A DNA stretch of 60,000 bases from the NCBI RefSeq assembly GCF_964340395.1, contig NC_135549.1:14751342-14811341 (forward strand). The letters are read 5' to 3'. The notes beneath the pieces are model-generated. The model did no database searches. It was not told where the DNA came from and saw only the letters and a program-made list of their open reading frames with translations. Below, in pieces: positions 1-10,633 of the stretch. This DNA is from Glandiceps talaboti (taxonomy: Eukaryota; Hemichordata; Enteropneusta; Spengelidae). Position numbers and translations under genes: made by a program. The stretch's first letter is position 1. Every line of letters starts with the position of its first letter.

Positions 1-69
1 GGCTTTGATTATTACAGTGAGAATATAAAAGCTAATCTTGCATTAACATTCATGATAGGTATTGTCCAG
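1..69 (+). CDS. SLC26: Gene A exon 3 (3' part)
   Basis: Frame 1, GFDYYSENIK...GIVQ, then donor gtaggt. It aligns with the GFDREQELI...GLTQ end of exon 3 in B and C. The conserved QELI motif is replaced by SENIK. The exon start lies left of the window. Confidence 0.85.
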
Positions 70-3000
70 GTAGGTCAAATTCTAATCAGTTTTACTGATC
101 TTTGTATTAGCCCCAATGGGCAGAGCCCAGAAGGAGGCTATAGCAATGACCCATGTCTCTCCGTTCATGTGTACATATGTACAACTCTATATTTCAGACA
201 ACACACGCCACTCAATTTCATCCAGACAAATTTATTGATTAAAATCCGTTGCTCAGTTTTCCCGTGGGGACAGAAACTTGATTCGAACCAATTGAACTGA
301 ATAAATTCAGTTTGAATCGGTTTTGAATCGATTTAGGTGGGGACAGGTCTAATGTTATATCACATATATGCAAAATATATGCATTTAAGATTATATTGCT
401 TTTATACAGCTAACATTGTCTATGGATTGATTACATTTACAGTCACCACATACTTGGCTCATAAAACTAAAAAAGTAGATTTCACCATAGACCCTACACG
501 AAAGGGTCTATGATTTCACACATAGTTTGACCACTATAAACAGTTCTGGCAAACAATGAAGCTTTTCTTGGGTGTTACCATGCAGCTGTAAAAGATGATC
601 GATTCTTATATAGAAATAATTTTTATTGATGATTTGTACTTATTCAAATTACAGATAATCTTATCAATACTCCATATGGGTTTTGTCACCATCTATCTTC
701 CTACACCACTGATCAGAGGTTTTACAACTGGCGCTGCCTGTTACATCTTTACAAGTCAAATCAAATACCTGTTTGGTTTATCCAGCTACATTCCACTCTA
801 CACAGGGCCGTTTTCATTAGTTTATGTAAGTCCATACAAACTTTATCCAGCTACATTCCACTCTACACAGGACCATTTTCATTAGTTTATGTAAGTCCAT
901 ACAAACTTTATGCATTGTAAAGTGTTTTGGATTTATGTTATATTATAAAGCTTGCGATATTCTTTTAATTTCGAGAAATCTTATCAAAGTCAACATCGAA
1001 TTAAATAACAGGATAGTATGCATTTTAGGCTAGAAAAGTATGATACTGTTTATTAGTCCCCGCGGACGAAGTCCGGAACGGGGACTTATGGATTGGGTTC
1101 CGTCTGTCTGTCCGTCCGTCCGTCCGTCCGTCCGCAGCCGTTTCTTGAAGATGCCTGTACCGATTTTTTTCAAACTTGGTACAGGGGCAACATGCTATGG
1201 CATACATATGCACGTCAATTTGTTTTATGATACGATCCAATATGGCCGCCTAGCAGCCATTTTGTTTGCGAATTTTCCCTGTCTAAAGCCATAACTCAGA
1301 CATGCTCACACAGATCTCATTCAGAGTTGGTATTAGGACAGTGTTCTATGGCATATATGTGCATATTCATTGTTGTCATGATACGATCCAATATGGTCGC
1401 CTGGCAGCCATTTTGTTTGTGAATTTTCCATGTCCAAAGCCATAACTCAGACATGCTTGAACAGATCTCATTCGAAGTTGGTATTAGGACAGTGTTCTAT
1501 GACATACATGTGCATATCCATTTTCGTCATGATACGATCCAATATGGCTGCCTGGCAGCCATTTTGTTTGTGAATTTTCCATGTCCAAAGCCATAACTCA
1601 GACATGCTTGAACAGATCTCATTCAAAGTTGGTATTAGGACAGTGTTCTATGACATACATTTGCATATCCATTTTCATATTGATATGATCCCCCATACCC
1701 GACCAATCCTTTATTGTTGTAGGCATGTTCCATGTCCGACAAGCAGACACAACATATCTACAAAAAATGTAAGTCTGTTTGATTTAGGTTCACAAGTGTT
1801 GTTGCGTGATCAGAGTAGTGCTAATTCCTTAAAACCCAATCATAGCGGGGACTATGTCATTCTCAATGGCTTGTTTCTAATTATTTGTTTGTTTATTTTT
1901 GACTTTCAGACATATGTTGATATTATTAAGAATCTTCCAAACAGTAATTATGTTGAAGTCATCATGGCAGCATGTTTCATCGTTGCCATAGCAATTGGTA
2001 AATACCTTGCTGAGAAATACAAGGAGAAACTCAGATTTATGATGCCAATAGAGTTATTGGCAGTCATCTTAGGCACTCTAATCTCCTACCTTATGAAGTT
2101 GAATGAAAAACATGATGTCGACATTGCTGGAGAGATTCCAACGGGGTAAGCCTACTGCCAAGTCAAATCACTCTATCCCTATATTCTCAAATTGGGGGTT
2201 TGGTGATTTTTAGTTTTACTGCAGTAGTGATATCGTGACCTTCTTGTCACAGTATCTAGCTGCAAGTGATAATTCCAAACAGTAACATAGTAATCTTAAA
2301 ATAATTTCCAATTGTAAAATTTACAGCATTTTTGCAACCATCCACTTTCATAGGCTTTTACAGTGAAAATACTGTAAACTTTTTACATATTTTACTGGAA
2401 AAAAACAACGTGAAAATAAATAGTGGCTAAAATGCCATTTTGTATATAAACACAATGTACAGGATTAGAAATTAGTAAACATTCATCTTTGGGAACTACT
2501 GGTAGTTGAAGACTGTAAAATTCCAAAAATTTTCTTGTGGTGAAAATATGTATGTTAACAGTATAACTGGATTTGTTGACAGCATGTACACTCCACAGAG
2601 TCGGTTTATAGTGGCATGTGTGGAGAACAGATATCAGAATTGCTGTCAACCTCCAAACCAAGGGGATGATTTTACAGAATGTTAGATAGATGACTGTCTG
2701 CAACGTTTACATTTACACATACTAGTAAGAAGTTAGAACATCAATGTCACAAACATTTAATGAAGAAAGTAAAATTTGGGGACTGAACACCCCCCCCCCC
2801 CCCTCCACCCTTATTTGAAGTCTTTACAATTTTATGAAATACATGTAATTTCCTATGTTATCTTATCTAGTATACCTCCGCCATCATTACCAACAAGTAA
2901 CTACATGTCAGCTATGATAGGAGATGCCATTGCTATTGGCATTGTAGGATTCTGTGTGTCCATTTCTATGGCAACTATCTTTGCTAAGAAGCATAATTAT

Positions 3001-6000
3001 GAAGTGGATGCCAACCAGGTGAGAGTATAGAAACATTTCATAGTAATTTTTTGTGCTGCTTTTTTAGAAGGCTTTGTACTATAACTGGCTTTCATTATAT
3101 ATACTCACCATATTGTTTTATGATACCATCTGGTCAAGTGGCAACCATCTTTTTTTTGGTAAAATAAAAAATGTCTACAATATCTGGAAAATTATGAAAA
3201 TGTAGGGTCAGTTTAAGTACCTATATTTGATAGATGCAAATATATCTTCTTTATTTTTTGTAATTTGTGTGATTTTCTTCTCCCCGTGTCTAGGAGTTTC
3301 TTGCCAATGGTATGGCGAATTTTATTAGTTCATTTTTCCACTGTTTTGTGTCCGCCTGTTCATTAGCTCGTATGTTGATAGTGGACAGCAGTGGAGGAAA
3401 TACCCAGGTAAGATCTTCATCATGGTATATATCTTTCTATGTATCGTTATGTTCATTTTATTATTCATTTTGTGCGAAAACGCAGTCAAATTTCATTAAG
3501 TAAATTTTACCTTGTAAATTTATGTCTTTCAATTTTCAGTTTTTTAAACGATTCAAATAAATTGGTTCAAAAATTGATGCAAAAGCAAAATTAAATAAAT
3601 TGCAATCCATTGCTCAGTTTTCTAGTGGGTACAGAAACTGGTCTCGAACCCATCCAGCTAAATCAATTCAGTTTGAATCAGTTTGAGGGCTGTTGTATTT
3701 ATATAGTCATGTTCATCCATCATTACACTAAAGGTTTACCTTTGTTCTTATCAGATTGCTGCCTTTGTGAATTGTATTGTGATTTTAGTTGTGCTGTTAG
3801 CCTTGGGTCCATTATTTGAAGCCTTACCAAAGGTAAGAATAATAAATCAATTATACACACTGGGGAAAGCTGTGCAAAACTATTTATTATCTATACCTAT
3901 ATATAGATATGATGTGAATGCCTCTAGTAAACTTTTACCAGATTTGATGTGAATGCCCGTAGTAAACTTTTATCAGATTTGATGTGAATCCTAAGTTCTC
4001 ATAAATTTTTACCAGATTTGATGTGAATGCCTCTAGTAAACTTTTACCGGATTTGATCTGAATGCCTCTAGTAAACTTTTATCAGATTTGATGTGAATCC
4101 TAAGTTCTCATAAACTTTTACCAGATTTGATCTGAGCGCCTCGGGTAAACTTTTACCGGATTTGACCTGAATGTCTCTAGTAAACTTTTACCAGATTTGA
4201 TCCAAGTTCCTTGGGTAAACTTTTACCAGATTTGATCTGAATGCCTCTCGTAAACTTTTACCAGATTTGATCTGAACTCTTTTAATAAATATTACTAGAT
4301 TTGAACTGTAAGTTTAATCCAAAGAATTTGTCTACCAACATTCGTTTTAATTGAACCAGCAGCTTTTTTAAAAAATGATGGCACAGTCAGACAGACAGAC
4401 AGGCAAACAGTCTGCATATCCCCCCCACCCCCCACTGAAGCAAAAATTGAAAGGTTATGCTAAGATAAAAAGGAAGAAAATATTGCACAATGAGAAATTA
4501 TTTTTCAAATGGAAATTCACCTGTGTTGGTAAACCATAATATTCAATTTAACTTTTGTTCCAAACACAACTTGACAATTTTACCTGAAATTTTTGACTAC
4601 ACACTTCAGTCTTTGTCAACAGATTGAGCCACTATTCAGTGGGCCTAAATGAGGAAATTATTTTTTATGTCAATTTTTTGTCTATGCAGGCAGTTTTAGG
4701 ATCTATTGTAGTTGTAGCTCTGAAAGGAATGTTTAAACAATGTGCTGATTTACCTGTATTATGGCGAACATCAAAATCAGACTTTGTAAGTATCAAAAAT
4801 CATTTATTTCTCTTTCCTATTGACCGACTCTTTCAGACCATTGAGGGTGGAATAACAGAACATATCTTACAATCTAGATGCAAATCAAACTTGATGCCAT
4901 ATCGTCAGTATTTTCTGTTTTTTTTTTATGACATTTCAACTTTGTCTTTTCAGTCGGGCATCACTGTTCATGAACCAAATCTTGTCAGCTGAATATGAAC
5001 ATATACAACAATGTATTACTTCATAGAATGTTATCTGTAGTTTTGATTGGCAGATCAAATTCGACATAAACTTGACAGTTTTTATTTTTCTATTTGTTGA
5101 TATTCATCTTTTTAGCCCCAATGGATGAAGTCTGGGGTCCTACTACCAAACTTGGCACAATGTCAGATACAGTAGTCCACATATGCACATCACTTTGTTT
5201 CATGATCTCCACAGTAATGACTGATTGGTAGCCATATTTGTAATAAGAAATTCAGAATATGAAGTCAAAATGTTGAGAACTATATGTTTGACAAAGACTT
5301 GTTAATTATGCACTTGCATAATCATAAAGTTTGTTTTGCAGTGGATATGGATTGTCACCTTCATTGGTACCGTACTCCTTGGAGTGGACATTGGTCTCGG
5401 TGTTGGGGTGGTATTTTCCATTCTGACTGTCATTATACGATCACAAAGACCCAAAGTCAGTTTGTCAGGCAATGTCAAGAATACAGATTTATACAGAGGT
5501 TTGGAAGACTATAAGGTAACTAAAAATAATTACATCTTTTACACAAACCTCAAAGTGTTCAAAATGTAAGCAAAACAGTAAATAATGAAGAACATAACTT
5601 GTAGGCAAGCAAGTTTTCATCCATTTTGTCTGTTTGAGTTTGTGTTTTTATTTGTGGACTTTAAGACTATACAGCAGTCAATTACTAGTACACAACTGAA
5701 ATAGTTTATAATACAGGATACTTTATTGAACAAATGTATTACTGTTGCTCGACATAATTTGGCAAATATGTAAAATTCACAAATATGGACAGTATGTAGA
5801 TATACACTGATTTGGTTCATTTTGGCCAATAGAATTTTTTTCAATTCATTAGATTTAGTTTGTAGGAGACAAAAAAATGACCTAGAAATGACACAAAGAA
5901 AAAATGAACTAGAAATGACAGGAGAAAAATAAACTAGAAATGACACTGCTTTTATCCATAATTTGCAGGCTGATGATATAGAGGGTGTAAAGATCATATC

Positions 6001-9000
6001 ATTTGGTTCTACATTGTATTATGTTAACTGTGAGTACTTCAAAAAACAAGTGTACAAACTGACACAAGTCAACCCTGTGTCAGTGTTGGCTAGCAGACTT
6101 AAGATACAAGCTCAGATGAAGAAACAAGCACAGAAAGGCAAGAAAAATGGAAACGTGACAGAGGTTAGTAAAATAAAGAAAACAGAACTGAGATTTGTCT
6201 GTGTTTGCTAAAACTTTCTAAAAACACTGCTTAGGTATTCGTATAGAGTAGACTACAGCATTCTATGGTGAGTAAATCATGTCAATATCCATTGATGGAT
6301 TAATGTCAACATGTCATGGTAATAATGAAGTGATTTTACTCAGCCTGTTCAATGGATTGCTTCACCCAGTGTTTTAGAATGACCAAAGTGCTCCTGAGAG
6401 TCTCTGATCACTCCCAAGTAAATGTAGGTTTATCCTTTATCTCCCAAGGGGGTATTATTTGTAAATAAGTAAGTACTAAATGGGAGAAAGAGGATAAAAG
6501 GATCTCAGTCAGATAAGTTCGCATGAAGCAACCATTTCAGGGGATGGTGCTAATGCCTATAATCCTCTTGTCAGCCATAGTACCACGAACAGCACAAACA
6601 ACAGATGCAAGCATAGCACCATGCCATTGGACAACAACTGTGGTCACATGATATTGTCAGTTAGTTACAAGGGTAAATAGAAGTGAACTGGATCCAAACT
6701 CCACAACAATAATTTTAATTTACTCCTGTCTTTAGTTCGTTGAAAGTCATCTCACTAGAATAATATTGAACCTTAAAATTGCATAAGTAAGAAGTTTCGA
6801 AAAGGTGTGAATGCTTTCATATTTTGATGTAGTATCTGACAATCCTATCACTCATGCATTCTGAAGTGTTCTCTAACTTGAATAGAAGCACGTTCCATAT
6901 GTTATCACATATTTTTTATACATAAGTAAATACATGTTGAAATGCTTTTAGGATCAACAGATTTACTTTGTGTTGCATTTCAGCCACCAAGTGAACACAG
7001 CATGAAGCTGAAAGACGCCAACAATGATAACAGCTTTGCAATGGATTTCATGGGAAGTCTGCACACCATTATCATAGACTGTGGTTTGTTTAATTTCATT
7101 GATTTGAATGGTGTGAATACTCTGATACAGATGACAAATGATTATCAGAAAATAGGAGTTCGAGTACTTTTAGCAGCTTGCCAAGGTAAGGGAGAGCCGT
7201 TGTCAAAGAGTTCCTTTTGTAGTTTGACAATATAAGGTACCTAGCTGTATGCTCTAGTTGATGAATAATAAATTATGTTGAGTGAACTGTGAAGTATGGG
7301 TGAACTTTTCTGGGGTCATAATTTTTTCGTACTTGACTGTACTTTGTCTGAATCTTTTGTAGAGGAAATTCTACATTCCATCAATTGAACTGTTTTGTTG
7401 TTGTCGTTGTTGTTTGTTCTAAGGCCATGTTTCAGAAACTTATTTGGTCATGTCAAAAACTTTATGGTTTTTCTAGTAACATCGAAACAAGTTTAAATCA
7501 ATGAAGTACAGGATATGTATAGTTAAACAATGAAACATTTATCTGTTTTGTTTTGTTTCGCTTTGTTTCATTTTGTTTTACTTTTACTTTTGTTTTATTT
7601 TCGACAAATATAATGATTGCATACTGTAACATTATATGTGTAGTATTTATTTGCTTGAAATTACTCTCAAACTCACCTATTGTAGTGAGGAAATTGCTAC
7701 TACTTTTTTAGATAGATTTGTTAAGAAATGTAACAGAGATCCAGGATTCAATTCTAGATTTTGGCATGTATGTTATATCATATCGGTGGAGCCCTGAAGG
7801 AATTGTATGCCATGCACAAGCCAAGTTGAACAAAACAATATGGAATTTTTACTCTGGTCATTCTACGTCACAACAACACACATCTATGTCACGACAATGT
7901 GTGTATAATATCTACTTATGTTAGTATCATTCTTTTGTTCTAGACTAACTTGTTCTATAGCTCTTCCAGTCAGGCAACTAAATTTTAATCCTAAGCCAAG
8001 CTTTAAAGTGGGCATATGGATGAGGATTTGATATTTATTTTGGATTTTGGATTTATAAAACAATTTTATCATAAATGGCTTCCTACTTGAAAAATGAATG
8101 TAAAATAACACAGACAAAGTCTGTGTTTGTAACTGAATGCATTGCAAAATGCTAAAAAGTTTGTTTAAAAAGTTTGTTATTGTACATACAATAACAAATA
8201 TTTTACACATATATCAGTCTTTTGCAATGTATTGAGTTACAAACTGATTTGGTATATGTTGTTTCACATTCATTTTTCAAGTACGAAGCCATAATAAAAT
8301 TGTTTTATAAATTAAAAATCCCAAATAAATACCCAATCATCATCCATATGGTCACTTTAAAAAGAATTGATTCATATTCAGTCTAGTTTTTATATGTGAC
8401 TGTAGTATTATTTATTAAGACAATCCTTGTGAATTTAATCTCTGTTTCTTTGGGTTTGCAGACAACGTGAAGACAACTTTAGAAAAATGTGGCTATTTTG
8501 AACAAGTGAAAACTGATGGTGTACCTCTTGAGCGTGTGTTTGTCACTGTTCATGATGCCATGCTGTATTTGCAAACAACTCTGCAGGACAAGGTATGATA
8601 TATGTATTGAAGAAATTTGGTAACCTGAAAGGTATGAAGGGTAGGCAGTAGTTTTGACAGGTATAATTTGTAGACAGCCTTGTAAAGCAAGTGATGATGA
8701 AGTAAGTTGTTTGTCAGCTAGCGCTTCACTTAACATCCAAAATGTGTTGTCAGGAGGTCACTTTTTGTGACTTTATGTCATGTCAGTGTGACACATTCAT
8801 TGTCCACCAGGATGTGACTGGGTTGTGATGTTGGTATCATAGGAAATGGACAATCTGATGGTTTGTATTAAACATGCAAGACACGTTAGACATTTGTGTG
8901 TGTGTTTGTTGTTTATTTTTATTTGTTTGTTTGTTGCTTGTCATTTATCTGTTTGTTTTTGTGTTTTTACGTTTGTATATGTACATTATTCCAGATGGAC

Positions 9001-10427
9001 TAGGAATCTGATGTGTTCATGCACAAAAGTGAGTTCTACTTGTAATTAGTCCATTTTGGTAGTCAATTTAGCTATTCCTCCACCCCCCAACAAAAGAAGA
9101 AGAAGGAATTGTGAAAGTTACTGTTCAGGTCAACAGTGGTAGTAGTAAAGATACATTCTTGTACCTCGACCACGGATTCTTATTATTACTATGTTTTACC
9201 GATCTGATGAACATGTTTAAGAAAAAGTTGTAGCAGTTACACATAACAGTGGTAATGAATTAGTAAAAATGTCTGATATACAAACACATTGAACATTGTA
9301 AGGGATTATATCAGTTTGTAAGGCTTCCTGCCCTGTGTTAACATGGTTACAACTTGCCATGATGGCAATCATATTAAAATCACCTTAAAAAGTACATTAG
9401 TAATATTCTTGGGTCTCCTCTGTCTTGAGCGTGTGTTTGTCACTGTTCATGATGCCATGCTGTATTTGCAAACAACTCTGCAGGACAAGGTATGATATAT
9501 GTATTGAAGAAATTTGGTGACCTGAAAGGTATGAAGGGTAGGCAGTAGTTTTGACAGGTATAATTGTAGACAGCCTTGTAATGCAAGTGATGATGAAGTA
9601 AGTTATTTGTCAGCTAGCGCTTCACTTAACATCCAAAATGTGTTGCCAGGAGGTTAATAGAAGACTAATCTCACTTGTTGTGACTTTATGTCATGTCAGT
9701 GTGATACTTTCAATTACCTTGTAAATAGGCAAATCAATATGCCAGTAAAAGTAACTTAAAGTAACATAGGTACATACCTTTAGTTTAAAATGTCAATTGG
9801 ACAGTGTGAGAATGGAGTCCCAATTTACTCACTCTGCAAGTAAGATTCTGTGGGGATCACAACGAATACTATAAGTTGTCGGTAATAGCTAGAGTTATTT
9901 GTACAACATTTCAGAGTTCATGATAATAATGAATTCGTTCCATTTCTCATTCTATACATTGTAATTTAAATCAAATCTAGATATTTATTAAAAAGATTAA
10001 ACTAGAATATGCAGGTATTATATATTTATATAGTATATATTATTAACACAAATATGAAACAACACAGTCACTGTGGAGTTTTTTGGTTGATATTCACGAC
10101 AGCAATAATTAGGTGGCCATTCTGATGTTGATTCTTAACATACAATGTACCAGATTTAAAACAATCTGAGTGTCATCATTCAAGTCACAGTATTCTGTAG
10201 ATGTGCCAAGTATTCTAAGTTTAGTGTATGTAAGTATGTAAGTATGTATGTATGTTTAGTGATGTGTATCAGTTTGTGGTTCGTCTAGAGGGGAAGGATA
10301 TCTTCTGAATTCACAGAGTTTTATAGTTGAAATCAGATTCACATTCTAATTCAGATTTCTTTCTTTTTTCATCATCTTTCAGGATGTGAATATCAACAAG
10401 AAGGATATATTTACCACAGGACTGTGA
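1..10427 (+). CDS. SLC26: Gene A: SLC26-family anion transporter, 5'-truncated by window edge (12 coding exons)
   Basis: Joined exons: 1-69, 655-825, 1910-2145, 2871-3018, 3294-3407, 3755-3832, 4690-4785, 5342-5515, 5969-6163, 6984-7185, 8462-8592, 10383-10427. They encode 552 residues plus stop in one frame. The part present runs from the fourth membrane segment through the transporter core (about residues 1-340 of the fragment) into a C-terminal STAS domain (about 355-535). Family marks are RGFTTGAA, TSQIK, PIELLAV, KGMFKQ, NPVSVL and the STAS core IIIDC...NFIDLNG. SLC26 proteins are plasma-membrane anion exchangers or channels. The N-terminus and the PxYGLY/GTSR signature lie outside the window. 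Gene A is the divergent member: exons 5 and 6 are one exon, the intervening region inside STAS is short, and the position matching prestin Ser398 is Ala. The C terminus ends TTGL, a class I PDZ-type ligand. Family assignment is very sure; the substrate is unknown. Confidence 0.93.
104..180. repeat. Fragment of a TTAGCCCC-headed interspersed repeat
   Basis: Starts ttagccccaatgggcagagc and runs into ggaggctatagcaatgaccc. The CCCC/GGGG halves can pair. Related heads occur at 1052, 5113 and 28545. I do not recognise the family. Confidence 0.5.
232..345. repeat. Dispersed repeat, copy 1
   Basis: Shares ttgctcagttttc, then gtggg.acagaaact, then tcgaacc, then a segment ending ttcagtttgaatc, with 3600-3690. 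Both copies lie in gene A introns. A tcgaacc core resembles a pol III B box, but no A box is evident. Confidence 0.55.
655..825 (+). CDS. SLC26: Gene A exon 4
   Basis: 57 codons between acceptor tattcaaattacag and donor gtaagt, phase 0/0. Encodes a membrane segment with LIRGFTTGAA and TSQIKYLFGL, the strongest family block in this exon. It is two codons longer than the 55-codon exon of B and C. The last 45 nt and the donor recur 65 bp downstream. Confidence 0.93.
780..905 (+). repeat. Tandem duplication of gene A exon 4 end and donor
   Basis: The sequence from tccagctacattcc through ttagtttatgtaagtcc is repeated with a period of 65 bp (first at 781, second at 846). The second copy would end an exon at 890. 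Reading through the first donor meets TAG at 883-885, so use of the second donor would truncate the protein. Confidence 0.9.
1052..1720. repeat. Interspersed repeat with hairpin head, (GTCC)n and three internal tandem units
   Basis: Begins ttagtccccgcggacgaagt, which can fold on the following cggaacggggactta. It then has a (GTCC)n tract at about 1107-1133 and a segment with tttttttcaaacttggtaca. Units of about 150 bp containing gatacgatccaatatgg repeat at about 1230, 1380 and 1530. No coding capacity. The element class is unknown. Confidence 0.75.
1910..2145 (+). CDS. SLC26: Gene A fused exon 5+6
   Basis: 236 nt, acceptor tttttgactttcag, donor gtaag, ending in phase 2. It equals exons 5 (156 nt) and 6 (80 nt) of B and C with no intron between them. 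It carries MPIELLAVILGTLISY, closer to the vertebrate SLC26A5/A6 form than the YPLGAELL version of B and C. Confidence 0.93.
2786..2810. repeat. Poly-C tract in gene A intron
   Basis: About 14 consecutive C followed by tccaccc, 60 nt upstream of the exon 7 acceptor. Length may be a sequencing artefact. Confidence 0.7.
2871..3018 (+). CDS. SLC26: Gene A exon 7
   Basis: 148 nt, acceptor ttatctag, donor gtgaga. Encodes GIPPPSLP, then the hydrophobic segment with GDAIAIGIVGF and the cytoplasmic turn AKKHNYEVDANQ. Length is identical to exon 7 of B and C. Confidence 0.94.
3294..3407 (+). CDS. SLC26: Gene A exon 8
   Basis: 114 nt, acceptor cccgtgtctag, donor gtaaga. Encodes the re-entrant anion-site region: here CSLARML where B and C have CSLSRSL, followed by DSSGGNTQ. 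Ala replaces the second serine, while Arg is kept. Confidence 0.94.
3540..3690. repeat. Dispersed repeat, copy 2
   Basis: Second copy of the element at 232-345, recognised by ttgctcagttttct, gtgggtacagaaact, tctcgaaccc and caattcagtttgaatcag. Lies just upstream of exon 9. Confidence 0.55.
3755..3832 (+). CDS. SLC26: Gene A exon 9
   Basis: 78 nt, acceptor tcttatcag, donor gtaaga. Membrane segment ending GPLFEALPK, aligned with PLLEPLPK of gene B. Confidence 0.94.
3907..4310. repeat. 35-bp minisatellite in gene A intron 9
   Basis: About eleven imperfect copies of a unit containing gatttgatctgaatgcct and agtaaacttttaccag. Starts at 3941, 3976, 4015 and 4050 show 35-39 bp spacing. Each unit carries a pyrimidine run followed by CAG that looks like a weak 3' splice site. 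Confidence 0.85.
4690..4785 (+). CDS. SLC26: Gene A exon 10
   Basis: 96 nt, acceptor ctatgcag, donor gtaagt. Encodes [17 protein letters not shown] and a DLPVLWRTSKSDF tail, typical of SLC26. Confidence 0.94.
5113..5245. repeat. Fragment related to the TTAGCCCC/TTAGTCCCC repeat
   Basis: Has tttagccccaatggatgaag, then accaaacttggcacaatg, then catatgcacatcactttg, matching the order of motifs in 1052-1260. Degenerate and without internal tandem units. Confidence 0.5.
5342..5515 (+). CDS. SLC26: Gene A exon 11
   Basis: 174 nt, acceptor tttgttttgcag, donor gtaact. Last membrane segment (LLGVDIGLGVGVVFS) and the linker into STAS (NTDLYRGLEDYK). One codon shorter than in B and C. Confidence 0.93.
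5870..5948. repeat. Short tandem repeat before gene A exon 12
   Basis: Three copies of an approximately 25-bp unit with ctagaaatgaca, ending 20 nt before the exon 12 acceptor. Confidence 0.7.
5969..6163 (+). CDS. SLC26: Gene A exon 12 (STAS N-terminal half)
   Basis: 195 nt, acceptor ataatttgcag, donor gttagt. First STAS strand and helix: LYYVNCEYFKK, then TQVNPVSVLASRL, then a Lys/Gln-rich charged tail that begins the intervening region. Shorter than B (231 nt) and C (234 nt). Confidence 0.92.
6164..6983. other. Gene A intron 12, no feature seen
   Basis: 820 nt between donor and acceptor. I see no repeat, RNA or open frame of note. Confidence 0.6.
6984..7185 (+). CDS. SLC26: Gene A exon 13 (STAS core)
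   Basis: 202 nt, acceptor ttgcatttcag, donor gtaagg, ending in phase 1. Contains the STAS loop [17 protein letters not shown] and GVRVLLAACQ. It lacks most of the acidic stretch found in B and C, so it is 135-150 nt shorter. Confidence 0.92.
8003..8360. mobile_element. TTAA-flanked palindromic MITE, family 1, copy 1
   Basis: A 358-bp foldback element between TTAA at 8003-8006 and TTAA at 8357-8360. The left arm starts agtgggcatatggatgagg; the right arm ends ccatatggtcact, its near complement. The arms stay complementary for about 150 bp (ttataaaacaattttat, gcttcctacttgaaaaatg). No transposase. The TTAA duplication is the piggyBac-type target. Inside gene A intron 13. Copy 2 is at 51665-51987. 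Confidence 0.85.
8462..8592 (+). CDS. SLC26: Gene A exon 14 (STAS C-terminal part)
   Basis: 131 nt, acceptor gggtttgcag, donor gtatga. Encodes the last STAS helix and strand: VKTTLEKCGYF, then VFVTVHDAMLYLQ. The 3' part and its donor recur about 897 bp downstream. Confidence 0.92.
9423..9655 (+). pseudogene. Partial duplicate of gene A exon 14 with donor
   Basis: Near-identical copy of 8526-8758, covering the last 67 nt of exon 14, its gtatga donor and about 165 bp of intron, 897 bp downstream. The original acceptor is not copied. A pyrimidine-rich tctcctctgtcttgag sits at the copy's left edge; if used as an acceptor, it would define a 60-nt exon at 9430-9489 that stays in frame. Confidence 0.9.
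10383..10427 (+). CDS. SLC26: Gene A terminal exon
   Basis: 45 nt, acceptor catcatctttcag, stop TGA. Adds DVNINKKDIFTTGL. The TGL end fits the class I PDZ-ligand rule S/T-x-hydrophobic. Confidence 0.85.
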   Translation, partial: DVNINKKDIFTTGL

Positions 10428-10565
10428 AGTCTGTATCAACAGTACAGTTAAAGTGGCCGGAGTCGCTGAAGGAGTCTATACCAATATTGTGTTGTCAACT
10501 CAAGTGTTAGACACTGTCCTCTCTTTTAAACAATGTCAAAGGTACCAAGTGAAGATCGATCAGAC

Positions 10566-10633
<68 letters not shown>

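Noticed and set aside
3907-4310. CRISPR-like regular repeat
   Set aside because: Tandem with no spacers and units that diverge gradually.
5284-5514. Second frame over gene A exon 11
   Set aside because: Shadow of the true exon in another frame; only the other frame gives SLC26 sequence.
1-10427. Gene A as a pseudogene
   Set aside because: All 12 visible exons are open, in phase and have sound splice sites; divergence alone is not decay.
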